A stretch of 64,000 nt of DNA from Paragonimus westermani (Eukaryota; Platyhelminthes; Trematoda; Plagiorchiida; Troglotrematidae). Both the position numbers and the translations under genes were made by a program. Of this stretch, positions 13,701 to 25,310 are shown in pieces. The notes beneath the pieces were generated by a model. The model ran no database searches. It was not told the origin of the DNA and saw nothing but the letters and a program-made list of their open reading frames with translations. The stretch is from positions 89,710 through 153,709 of the forward strand of contig QNGE01000836.1 in assembly GCA_008508345.1 (NCBI GenBank), read 5' to 3'. Positions within the stretch are counted from its first letter, which is position 1. Each line of letters opens with the position of its first letter.

Positions 13701-14441
13701 CGCAGTGACTGCAATGGCACCTTAAATAAAAGGTAAACAGACACCTAAAAGATTGATTATTTCGCACCACTCATCCATCTAAGTAACAAGGTAAGAGCAT
13801 GAATGCGTCAAAGTTTATTTTCTGCTGTTCAGTGGAGTGCATTTGTGCAAAAAACTGTACATGAATCCCGTGGACAAGTTCTCTAGCTGCCTAATCTCCA
13901 CAACTCTCATAATGAGCGTTTTTTAATGTCTGGTATAAGTTAAACTGTTTGAGTCATACTGGACAACCACGAAATGATCTAAATTTTGTTTATAGTGAGA
14001 CAGCAACAGCTGCTCCGATGTATCTCAAATAGCATAATCGCATGATCGTATCGGCTGAGATCAGTGCGCGTACACTCGTGCGTACACTCTGGCAGTGCTG
14101 TGTTGACACAGGTGGTTTTGAAAACTGGTTATCTGGAGTGTAGACATCAGACCTGAGTGCACGGACATGTAAACCAGAGTTAAATCGGGGTAGTATTAGG
14201 GATGTCGATTGACAGTGAGCCCAAATGAAGCTAAAATTGAGTTCACTGCTCACGTCTGAAAGAGTCTGCCGAACAACGTGTATAAATTCAAGCTTGTGAT
14301 TGCCCGTGCATAATGTCCATCTAATGGCTTTCCTCAGGAATTTGTCATGTTTTTGAAAAAGCTTAATATGTGTACAGTACCTTTCGCTGTATCCTCATAT
14401 TCATGAAAAGGTGAAAAGGCCCGGTGAAATTGTCAAAATCT
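10721..14441. other. Non-coding stretch with one weak terminal-exon candidate
   Basis: A good splice-acceptor-like sequence (GGTGTTTTTCAG, ending at 11450) is followed by a phase-1 frame of 43 codons ending in TGA at 11579-11581. No partner exon was found, so this may be chance. The rest shows nothing recognisable. Confidence 0.3.
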
Positions 14442-14703
14442 ATCAATACCTTACATTACTACTGATAAGTCGTCGGGGATTTGGTTCATTTTCAAGTTGA
14501 CCATCACTCACATTTGATCGCAGCGTTCGCATTCAGATAGACTTTCCAGTCAGCCTCTTTCGAAAAGAAGCACTAGACTCGAGTTTCGCTCTCATTAGAG
14601 CTCGTCAGTAGTGCATATCCTTGCCACGGCCGGGATTTGAACTCCGGACATTCCAATCATGAGGCAACCGTGTTGATCACTGCGCCACTGACCTCACATC
14701 AGG
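14442..14703 (-). mobile_element. tRNA-derived SINE-like element with hammerhead ribozyme (copy A)
   Basis: Read on the minus strand, the element starts near 14703 with a tRNA-like head. An A-box-like TGGCGCAGTGATCAACACG is followed about 40 bases later by a B-box-like GAGTTCAAATCCC and GGCC, an internal RNA polymerase III promoter layout. A complete hammerhead ribozyme (14614-14570) follows, then a unique tail of about 125 bases. The copy at 22420-22680 differs by about ten substitutions, and homology stops abruptly at both ends, which defines the borders. There is no poly(A) tail and no obvious target duplication. The architecture (pol III head plus hammerhead) is that of the schistosome Sm-alpha family; whether the sequences are homologous I cannot say. 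It encodes no protein. Confidence 0.85.
14570..14614 (-). ncRNA. Type-I hammerhead ribozyme, intact core (copy A)
   Basis: In minus-strand order the motif is: stem I strand GCACTA; core CTGACGA; stem II GCTCT, loop AATG, AGAGC; core GAAA; short stem III ACT-CG-AGT; cleavage triplet GTC; stem I partner TAGTGC. Stem I has 6 perfect pairs and stem II has 5. The core matches the hammerhead consensus CUGANGA...GAAA...NUH exactly. Stem III has only 3 pairs and a 2-nt loop, as in other retroelement hammerheads. Predicted cleavage is just after GTC. Confidence 0.88.
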
Positions 14704-17700
14704 TGTCTTGGAAGTCCTAATCGTGGGGTTATTGAGACGATTCTTACATTATCCTTAATGATGTTCGGTAGAAACATTCGGTAGAAATTAATCTTCATGA
14801 TCTCTAGTTGTATGCGAACTTTTTTTCATAACTATTATAAATAGTGCCCCCACCACCTGGATTTAACGTCGTATGCTACTTTTAAGGAATATTTTTGTCA
14901 GTAGTTCAACGCTCATGTTACCCTACATAGCATCTGGTTTTCTGCTATATCCAAAACCTCTTCCGGATGAAATTCTTCACTTTCATGTTAATTCATTTTC
15001 CAACACAATGTTCTTTAGAAGCGAGCGTACTTGAGAGCATCAATAAAATGTGTACAGGTTTCTTGGAACGACAGAACATTATATAATTCTCAATTTTGAG
15101 TACACAAATTAATTTGCTCTTCTCCCTTCAACTTTGAGTGCCTTGTCGTTACACAAACAGCTACTTTATTAATCTTGTTTATTGTCATCATTTGGCTGAA
15201 AGATTTAAATATTTCCAGCTACTCTACGGTTCATTACTACGTCTTTGCACTGTATAATATCGGTGATAACTCGGTAGGTGTACACATACAGGTAGGCGGA
15301 CATTTTTGGAGTCGTTTTTGGGAAGTTGTGAGCAGCCTTTATACGAACGAGTGATCAGCAACGAATTGCTATTGGAACAGTGAACATACTGTTCCGCGAT
15401 TTTAAGTTCGTTTAATTAAAAATAAGTAACCGGCCCCTTGAGGGAATTACAGGATCACCGGATAACCGGCTCAACAAAGTTAATCAGCGCATATTCGGAC
15501 AATTTTGTATCTTTTTAAATGACCAGCAGTCCAAGTATCACGATTACAAGTCTTTTATCTGGCAAACGGTTCAGATATCAGTTGATATTTTAAGTTGCTT
15601 GCTTTTTGAAAGATCACGGAAATGTTGATAAGGTTTTTAATTCTGATATTGATTGAAGCAGGTGTTTCACCTATTCTCAGGTGCCAACTGTTTTCAGCGT
15701 TCAACTAAGTTAGGCGCACTTATTCTGGAACTTAAATTCAACTATTTATGATTAAAAAGATATCTGATTGCAATTGCGTGTGTTTTAGTTTTCGAAGAGA
15801 TTAGTGTAAGTAATCACCTGAAGTTGCAAATTATATTCCGTTGGCCATGGACAACATCTGGTAGTGACAGAGTGAACACGAATTTTTATAGTCGCGAGTT
15901 TTATGTACATGCATTTACTCTTAGATAACAGTGAGTCTACGGCAGAAAATGGTACAGCAGTTTGCAGAATTAACTACGAAGTTATTCAAAGAACGACGTA
16001 GTGTTGAGGTTCCTGTTTTACGTAAACAAACGAACGGTACTATGAAACTGCAAAGACACCATAAAAGTTGACCAAAGACCGGAAGGAAGGTACCAGGAAA
16101 ATTTCGGTGGACCCAATTTGGCCAAACTTTCGCATTTACTTCCAGTGCCCTTATGAGGCAAAAACCACTTTTTGTTTTTTTCTTTCTACCATGAAAGATT
16201 TTATCAGGAAAAATAAAATACGGGATTCACATATTAGTTCGGATGCGAGATACTCCTAGGAAGCAAAAACTGAAAAACAGAAAGGAGTCGACTTCCAAAA
16301 CTTTTGCATATTAATCCAAACAACAAAATTCACTGTTTATATTTTGCGTACACAACAAAATGTAAGTGATACGACAATACCTTTGAGATACCATGGTGAA
16401 AATCAAGTTTTTCACCTGTTAGATGAAAACCGCTGCAGTTTTCATCCGATGACTTTAATCAGTGAGTTTGATTCCACAACTTTTGGTGTCAAAAATACTC
16501 CCAATTCAGAAAAACCTCATCCTGGTGTCTTGAATGTGAATTTCCGCAATTTCATGTTGTGTCTGCTGTGACTAAAATGGTCCCTTTTTTAATAAAATTT
16601 ATAAATCGGCATCAACCGTGAACGTTTATCAGTTACTTGAAAACTCTAAAAACCCTCATTGTACAGAAGATATATCCAATAATCGGTTTTCTGATAAAAA
16701 CTATTGACTGGTATCGACAGCATAGCTTTCAACACTACGAAATACTTGATGAAAATCCTGAATTGTGTTAAATCAGCCCAAGGATATAACGATGTGTGCA
16801 GTATCGATTGAAGCATTAGGCGAACGACGACAGTGAGACTGATCAAATGGATAACAGAAAAATGAAGACTTCTACTCAATGTCAACATGCTTCTTGCACG
16901 AAAATTTGTTAGCGATGAACTGTGCTGACTGACAAACAAAGCTAACTGACTGTCTGAGCATTAGCTACCAATCATGTGGCGCTGATCTCCTTGAGAATTC
17001 GCTCCACCGCAAGTGGCTACATGGTTTCAACTACCACGTGTATCTTTTTCCAGGAGCTTTGTAATGTGCGTCATTATGTTCAGGTAGCTGTATGCCAGCA
17101 ATTAACACCACCAGGTAATATACATTACCCGAATTTGCAAGTAAATTGGGTTTAACCATTACAATGGGAAATAACTAGAACTCCAACTGCATACTACACC
17201 GGAGTAGCAATGAAAAACCGTTCTGTCAACAACAGCATTATTTTTAAACTTCTTCAAAATATTTGAACCCGTGAATTTTCGTTTAGAAACAAACTCCTTC
17301 ATGACCGCTTCTACACATAATATTCGCGTCAACCTTTATTTTGCTAGGACAGTTTTGGATTTGCCATAAAACATTTCTAGTGCAAAACTACACCACGAAG
17401 GAGGAAGTCAGAAATAGTGGAACGTCATTAACGATGAGCCGGTGAAACAGAACACAAAACCAGTCTTCCAAAAACATATTGGTCTTCGCATGTTGCTTCG
17501 TCCATTCAGTCCGTTTAGGTCAATCCACAGCAACAAACCACTGTGAAAAATAATGTAGCTCTATTGTATGATTAATAACTTTCTGGGTTAAATAAATCCT
17601 GTCAGTCCAGGTCGTTCTACGTTTGTACATTTCTGGTCGACACAACAGCCGAATGATGCATTGATGGATATGAACTAGGACAAAACTATCTCAAGGCAGT

Positions 17701-20700
17701 AACTCTTTTGAGAAAATCTTGATTGCGATGCGAAGAAAAGAAGTGCAAAGGTGATCAATCATAGCACACAGCGGTTCCCATTACAACGCACAGAGAGAAT
17801 AGAAAGCACACAACTGCTTTTCACATTTAGTACGCAGAAATTTGCGCACAACGCACAGTCAACTGAAGAAAGGCATTTAGATTTCGGGAAAACCTTTCTA
17901 CTAATCCACCGTCATACTCCAGTGTAGAAGTTAACAATTAAAAGGTACTTATAAAAGCCCGGTCATAAGTAGACTGTAACTACACCAAACACAGAAGTGT
18001 GGTACATGACCTTCACACGAAGCGAATGGAACATAGCCGTTATGCTGCACCATGTAGATTCGATGTCATACAGTGCTATTGGTGGCATCTACAAGACAAA
18101 TGCCAGTAAGATCGTATGACCGTGTTCAGGCCCTAATTAAGGAACTTTAACCAATGAGAGCTCACACCGTGAAATTCAGTTCAAGCATTCAGTTTTGTAC
18201 TTATTGTCGTGTTACAAGGGAAAATCAATTAAAGAGTGTTTATGACATATGAATAAAGTATACCAAAGTACACGATAGACAGCTGTGCTTCTGCCCACGT
18301 CAAAATTGTTTCAGTCTATCAGTCAGAATTTCAGAAACAGAGTTGATATGAGGGTCTGGGATATGGAATAACACACTGGGCAACTAAACAAGCCTAGAAG
18401 TGCTTGAAAAATTGATTCGAAACCTGTATTGGACGTTCTGACCAGAACCACATAACGACAAAACTTCTTTTCAAATTAATCTGTCAGGTAATGATTTATT
18501 CTGTATGATTTTTGCATGCTTTCTGGCGAGTAAGTGATTTTTTGTTAAAATGAGACATGCAGTGGATAGTTATAAAAACAAAAAAACATTTCAGCATTTG
18601 AATTAATTTTGACCTTTAAAAATTGACTGAATTCCTGAAGTGAAATTTCTACACCGCCACATGAGATAGTAAGTTTTGAAGTTTTCTAAGCTGACTAGGA
18701 AATCCAGCAAAAATGTTCAAACTGGCGTTGTAAGTGCAAAAGCGCTTGGCCTAGGAAGTTTTCTTTTGATAACCATCCACTACAAAATAAACGAAACTAT
18801 GCAATCATGTACAAAACAATATTGCGCCCAGCGGAAGTGTCCTTTTATCCGTTGCTAGCAACGTAACACCAGTCTCCCTGTTGACACATGCCAAACAGTT
18901 CATACTTAAGATTTCAACTATTGTTTTTAGCCCCTTGTCTTCTCTGAATTGCGAACCACGTTATTCTTCGTGTGTTCGATTCTTGTCATACGACCCATTA
19001 ATGGCTTTGTGCACCACATAATATTGTACAAAAATTAGTCACGCATATAGATATTTGCAAATGCTATAAAGTATTATGGAGACATGTTTAACTGAATAGC
19101 CTACAGAACCACCAATGGAGTATCCCTTTTATGTTATGCAATAAATTCGGAGGAAACTTGGAATGCATTGAAGTCAGCCTTCGCAAACTTATCAGTTGGA
19201 TGGTGGTTCGTTTGATGGTCATCAAAAGGTGCAACTCGAATTTATCGAAGGTGTGGATATATCACCAAGAGGCTTTTTCGAATAACAAATCATGCTCGAG
19301 CTAAGGCTTATTTTGGCTTGGGTAAATTTTCAACGTGTCACAGCAGATGTTTTCTGTGAAACGTGACTCAACTGAGCGGCTGCAATACTAGTGATTTGAA
19401 GAGTGTACAAAGGAAAGTATACTTTAGACAACGTGAACAGTAACTATTTATGACAGTGAAGACTGAACACATATTACTCATTACCCCATATTTTTGAAGA
19501 TAACCAAACAACAGAGTACTTTCATAGCGTTACCAAATGATGCGGATGAGGCCCTTAGATGCAAAATTCGTCCCAGACTAAAGGGTTTGAAGCACAAAAT
19601 TATTTGCTCCTTTCACGGCGTTGGATAAAGACTCAAGCTAAGAAAGCCGTTGATATGATTACAACAGGCACTCACCACTTGTTCAACAAGTGGATTTTAC
19701 AAACTTATTTCAGCCGATTCATGAGGTATGCGATTAATGTGTGGCGGAGTTTCAGTGAAACGGTATCTGAAAACCTAGTTGCTAAATATTGGTATAGCAA
19801 AACAGTGATGAAATAACCATGGTGCACATTTATTCTTCAAACGTGGTACGCAGAGCTGCGCAGATTCAAACTGTACACCTTAATTAAAGGCAAATCATCA
19901 GAGACTGCTTACTATACTGCCGTAATTCACATCAAAGGATACCATTAGAAGTTAGAAGAAACACTACTATAACATTCAATTATGTATTTTACTCTGGACT
20001 TAAAGTTAAGGGTTTCATGCCCATGTGATACCGACAATCTTCGAAAGAACTTCATTTCTTTTACTGACAATGTAAGTGTGGCCTACTGTTGTGTTTCATT
20101 CTTATATACTCCATTAGAATCGAAACTCATAGAGCCCAAGATGATAATAAGCTTTGTGTGAATTGATGTTTTGACTAATGAATTTGTACCTACCTGTTCG
20201 ATAAATCACTCAAGAGGCTCCAGTTACATGACATATTTGGTTGAAAGCTACGGTTTTGTGGAAAGAAAAACTTATTAAACCAGTTTTATGGTTACTTCGA
20301 AAACAAAATGTTGTGCAGAATTCAAACGGATTGAAGAATATTAGAAAAAGCATAACACTAGAGAGTTACGACAAGAGTTTTTACATGAAGCAGGTTGAGG
20401 TTACAGAAGTATATTGTGTGATTTTCATGCGACAGGGATGGTTGTTCCGGCGAAATTTTTGGTTGCGAAACTTTCGCGCATTTCATAAGGGAAAATTATA
20501 CGTGAGCTTATTTTGATGTGTCTAATAGAAGATCGGAAATTTAGGTCATTCCACTTCGACGTGTTATGAGTCGCATTGTTGTATTGAGATCAACCGGAAG
20601 GATTGGATGAACTGTCCAGTGAAGAGAGAAAACTACTGAGTAAATTATTTATTACCCGAAAAGGTGCCATATGTACGTTTAATCAACAGTGTGTAATTAA

Positions 20701-21394
20701 CATTTAGCGTGACTGCTCTATAAATCAGAAAAAGGTCGGGGATATAATTGCACTTTAGAGAAAATCTGGATAAAAACTGAGTGGTAATATGACCTGGCTA
20801 ATAGCCTAGTTACATCAACTACGATTTACGATACGACGACGTACAAAATAGAGGGTTTGGGATTAAACATCAGTTTTGCCAAACAGCTAAAGTGATGCTT
20901 CTTAATTGGTTTCGAAAAATGTATCTCTCGATTCCCCAATTTTAACAGAACAGCTTTGAGATCGCCGCCAAGCTTCGATATGATAAAATGACCTAGACCA
21001 GCGGCGACATCAACAGCAGAACATCGGCCAACTGCATATGGTCCACCCTGTTACATGAGTTTAAGTACGCGCGAAAATTCGTTCTAGAAAACTCTCCACT
21101 GCTGCAGACTTGCTCGGAATGGGATAAGATTTCGTCATTTCCAGGAATTTGGGCAGTGTGTACTAATGTCAGACATTTAGAACCTTCATGATCGGAAGCA
21201 TTATTTGAGCAACTAGGCCAAAGGCTTCGATAACAACTTTACACGTTTAACAAGAACTATAAAACCTCTAGGTAGGTTTGTCTTACTGAACTACACTTAA
21301 ATAATTCTCGTGTGATCAACTGAGCTCTCGGTGGAGCAAAAAAAGAACATCGGTGTAGGAGCACTTTTGGAAACGAAATGTTAGCAGCAACAAA
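14704..21394. other. Long non-coding stretch
   Basis: No gene or repeat recognised. Several isolated splice-like pairs enclose very short open pieces (for example 15789-15805 and 17054-17083), and one 30-codon ATG frame ends at a GTAAGT donor (19982-20071). None can be chained into a convincing gene. Confidence 0.4.
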
Positions 21395-21480
21395 CAGATA
21401 TCTTACTGACGAGCTGTGGCCAGAGCAAACTTGAATCTAGTGCCACTTCTGAAAGCAGATTGTCGAATTTTCTACGAAAA
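21395..21480 (+). mobile_element. Decayed copy of the hammerhead short element (copy D)
   Basis: On the plus strand, TACTGACGAGCT (21404-21415), AGAGC (21422-21426) and TCTAGTGC (21436-21443) line up in order and spacing with the ribozyme of copies A and B, followed by a similar downstream run. The GAAA core has lost its G and stem II is interrupted, so it should not cleave. The tRNA-like head is no longer recognisable. Confidence 0.6.
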
Positions 21481-22419
21481 TGTGGAGGCAACAATTCGTT
21501 GTGTGATGTAACAATTTAGAGTAGACTTGCATAGTTTAGATTCAACGGTTAGGCGTGGTCAAAGATCACTTAGTACTACCAGCGAGTTCGATATCATTTC
21601 ATCATAAAGCGATTTTTTACTGAGTAGCTTGTGCGATCGGAAAATGGGTGCAATTAAACTAAGACATTTGACAAGGTATAATACAGCCTAGTGATGCAGC
21701 CGAGTTCTGTCGCAAATTTCGGCATTTCTTGCAGCTATCGCTCCCATTCAACTGTCTATGATAATTAAAAACTGTGCGCATTCACATATGTGACAAACAA
21801 CGAGGTAGAGTATTTCTGTTCATCAAGACAAGCACATTTTCGTCCCAGGACTTATCACCACGTATTGGGGATTTTATCTCCGTATAGCTGTTGTTCCAGT
21901 GAATTGTGGTATACATTTGCGGCCGCCAGGTGGTCACAATAAACTATTCTGATTGCATCGTATGGCCAGCGAAAACCACGAGCCTCTTAATAGATATTCG
22001 GCAGGATTACGATTTATACCTCTCAGCAACGACGTATGTAGAGCTTCACTCATCTTAATACGCAGCCACCTCTCTGTGTTGCACTATGTTAGTCGGTAAT
22101 CAAACCGACAGCCTTTCTTGGAAAGGCAAATGTATGAAACGTATGCATAAGATGTTTGAAGAGTAAACGGGCTATCTGACAGAACTTATTCGCATAAGCA
22201 AGTTCCCACTACGATGTCATGGTGAATGCATCACCACACGTGTAAACTCGTTTGCCACACGTACTGAATTAAACCAATTTAACAAGCTAAGCTGATCCCG
22301 TAAAATTTGTATGTCATGAAAAGCTGTTCGTCGTTATTACATGATTTGCTGCAGTTTTAACAAAATTTCTTATTAGGATAGCAGTAACGAACAAATGTTT
22401 CTGAATATTCTTCATCTGA
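21481..22419. other. Non-coding, nothing recognised
   Basis: Only short stop-bounded frames; no repeats shared with the rest of the window. Confidence 0.4.
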
Positions 22420-22680
22420 TCAATACGCCTATATATTACTGATGAGTAGTCGGGGATTTGGTTTATTTTCAAGTTGACCATCACTCACATTTGATCGCAG
22501 CGTTCGCATTCACATAGACTTTCCAGTCAGCCTCTTTCGAAAAGAAGCACTAGACTCGAGTTTCGCTCTCATTAGAGCTCGTCAGTAGTGCATATCCTTG
22601 TCACGGCCGGGATTTGAACTCCGGACATTCCACTCATGAGGCAACCGTGTTAACCACTGCGCCATTGACCTCACATTAGG
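22420..22680 (-). mobile_element. tRNA-derived SINE-like element with hammerhead ribozyme (copy B)
   Basis: Second young copy of the element at 14442-14703, same strand and same borders, about 96% identical by eye. The A-box region differs by a few bases (TTAACCAC instead of TTGATCAC in plus-strand reading). The B-box region and the whole 45-nt ribozyme are unchanged. Conservation of the ribozyme while the flanks have drifted is suggestive of constraint, but two copies are too few to prove it. Confidence 0.85.
22547..22591 (-). ncRNA. Type-I hammerhead ribozyme, intact core (copy B)
   Basis: Identical base for base to the ribozyme at 14570-14614: 6-bp stem I, CTGACGA, 5-bp stem II with a 4-nt loop, GAAA, minimal stem III and GTC cleavage site. 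Confidence 0.88.
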
Positions 22681-23512
22681 CACGACCGAATTATCGAATG
22701 TGAACGCTAAACCACTTTCGCTTGTGAGCAATGATCAGGTTGCCCGATCGTCTCGAAAGGAGACACAGTTACTGCCTGTTAACTCTTTTATATGTTCGAT
22801 AAAACTAAATCAATATTAACAAAACCATGGTTGACCCGCATAATGGGGTAAAAACTTCCAAACAACCGGGTCAAGCCACGCAAAGAAAGTCACAGGTGTT
22901 GATAGTGAGTGGTTCAGAGATCCGCTAACAGTCACATCTTATAAGTTGAGGTTAACATCAGGGATGTGACCATTGACCACGGCAACTGCAGTGTTCGTAT
23001 GAACATCTTTTGAGATCACACAGCCGGTTTGCGTGACCGCCATCCATCTACCTTTCAAGAGTGATATCGTGACAGAGACTAGAGCATCAGCTGTATCAGA
23101 CCCTTGGACACAACATTCCGGCGACAGCAATAAAGAGCTGGTTCACTACTTCGTCCTTGATTACTTTGTGTCTGAAAGCCAAAGCACTTGTACTCGATCC
23201 GTCCATGCCTGTTTATACCTCCTCTTGCTGTTTTACAGTGAAGTGTAAAGCTCGAACGATTAAGCGCTTCTCCTAACGGGTCGAAGGACAACATCTTGTT
23301 TGGCTCTGGACCACAGTGACCAAATCCTTTAGCACTTCAGTAGTTGCACCACTTGCCGATACGGATCGTCGCGTTGAACCAAAGCAGGCTTTCCGCATAA
23401 TTTACAATATTCCGGCCAACCGCTCCAAACTGGTCGGGCAATGAATACTAGCCACCGCGAAACCGATTACTATTCGACTACAAAATCCAATTCTTGCTCA
23501 CTGTTGTCGTTG
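22681..23512. other. Non-coding, nothing recognised
   Basis: Short overlapping frames on both strands around 22939-23294 have no recognisable motif. Confidence 0.4.
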
Positions 23513-23623
23513 AATATAATAATATAATATAATATAATTATAATTATAATATATAATGTATATAATATAATATATTATATAATATATATAATATAATATA
23601 TATTATAATATATAATAATATAT
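23513..23623. repeat. AT-rich microsatellite (AATAT/TA-type)
   Basis: About 110 bases made almost entirely of A and T in irregular TATAA, ATATA and TAATAT units with local inverted symmetry. It can form hairpins and is a likely site of length polymorphism. Confidence 0.95.
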
Positions 23624-24902
23624 CAAAAAATTACCGTAGAGAAATAACAGGAATAGCTTAGTCGTGCCTTTTTTGAATCACTATTTTACAAAAAACATAT
23701 ATACATATATAAATTTGCAGAACTGTCCAATTTTCTTAGTACTTCGTTAATTAGTTTTTGCTGATAGATCCTGTCCAACTCGTCGGTATGAAGTTCTGCG
23801 AGTGATCAACAGCGGCAACATTGTTAGCGTTGTTCACCAGACAACGTGCCTTTTCAGCTGCTAAACATAGTTGATTCTGACCGTGTATTGTAGATCTCAA
23901 AACTAAGAATAAGTGTTCGGTGATATTCGACCACATTGTCAACAATTTCAATTTGTAGCCAGCAAGAATTCACTGATTAACTGGTGAAAGCATGTGTCAA
24001 AATAATCACGGTGAAAATATGACGGTTCCCATCTGTATAAATGTGACATCATACCTATCTTGGATATCGTGAGAATATTTCAGGATTCTTAACACGCATA
24101 TAGATGAGCATGTGATTAGTTGCCCGTAGCCAAATGAGTGCACGCTTATTTCCGGTCATTTTGATTAGATTTTCGCAGTTAAATAATAAATATGGAAGTC
24201 GAATTTGAAAAAAGGTGAAAGTCACATGGGTTATTAATAAGTATCACACTCTATTAGAGGTGGGTGGGGTTAATTCACGGATCTTCAAGATTGACACACG
24301 TGCTCGTTATGAAACACGTGATTATCAGCTTTCACAGGTTAACAGTTTTTCATGCGTTAGCACCATTCATTCAACACTAAATACAGTACAGCTGGGGCGT
24401 TTAACAAGTTATTCATTCTTGCTGTTGGACGAACACAGTTATTATAGGTGGATATGCCTTATCATTCTGAAGCCGTTTGATCCGTCAAGGTGGTACCACA
24501 GCCCACGAGGGACCTCTTTTCGCACGTTATTTCCTAATAGCATTCTTTAAAAGCACAGCAAAAGACCTTCAGTCCTCAAACCAAGACCGTACGCACACGT
24601 CTCAACGAACGTTTGTATTCAATTCATTTTTTTGTTTTCCAGTTGAATGTGAAATATTAAACAAACCTTACTGAGAATGGGTAGAAAAATGTTGACGTAT
24701 TGCTCCACGGTGTGCCCTTGGAACGCTTATCACAACGTTTTAAGTGACGACAGTATTCCTCTACCTTCAGAGGAAATTGTTTACTATGCACCTGAGAAAA
24801 CTCCACAGTTCTTAAAGTGACTGGGAAATCTAGTCATCAAACATGTACCGCCAACAAAATTGCAACTTGTGACCGTCCAGCTGCTTATTATAAGTCATAC
24901 TG
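23624..24902. other. Non-coding, nothing recognised
   Basis: Frames at 23751-23951 (minus) and 24215-24550 (plus) are open but show no recognisable motif. Confidence 0.4.
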
Positions 24903-25310
24903 TTGAACACCGGACAGTTTTTTCCCAACTGTCAAAGTCTGCAGCTTTTTAGTCGTCTTGGGCCTGTTTGCACGCGCAACCATTGTCCACTTGCTGCGTT
25001 CTTCTCTAACGATCTCCCAAAATGTATCGATAACAAATTAGCAGGCTTACGGTTTCAGTGCAAGAACAATCATAAAGTCAAAAACGCTAACCGACAAATC
25101 TACGGAGATCTGGTCATTCTCTGCTTGGTTCACATTATTCAGCCTTTACAAAGGTATCTGGTTTGGCGGAACGAATTTACTTTAAGTAATCACTTTAACC
25201 ACGACGGGATTCGGTCCAGCCAGCTGATGCCGAAAGCTCTGTTAGACCACCGTAGGCGGCTACACTTTAAAAACAGCTCCAGGTCCTGCTGCCGTACAGT
25301 AGATTACTGA
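24903..25310 (+). pseudogene. Possible decayed LINE-type reverse transcriptase fragment
   Basis: A 135-codon open frame (first codon TTG, so no true start) contains FFSNDLPKCID near residue 35 and IYGDLVILC near residue 66, followed by LQRYL. In non-LTR reverse transcriptases an NDLPKC-like motif precedes the catalytic Y/FADD block, and the second motif resembles ADDLVILC with the first catalytic Asp changed to Gly. Neighbouring frames give no further support, so this is a tentative reading of one degenerate fragment. Chance is a real alternative. Confidence 0.25.

Noticed and set aside
14630..14703. A true tRNA gene in the short element
   Set aside because: A-box and B-box-like sequences are present, but the acceptor and anticodon stems do not pair well and the same segment is repeated with a ribozyme attached, so it is a tRNA-derived element head.
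17054..17083. Symmetric 30-nt micro-exon between CTTTTTCCAG and CAG|GTAGCT; similar tiny pieces at 15789-15805 and 44699-44714
   Set aside because: Flatworm micro-exon genes came to mind, but comparable acceptor-donor pairs turn up by chance many times in this AT-rich window and no neighbouring exons chain to them.
22439..22460. CTGATGAGTAG at the tail of SINE copy B on the plus strand
   Set aside because: It is not followed by GAAA, and the equivalent position in copy A reads CTGATAAG.
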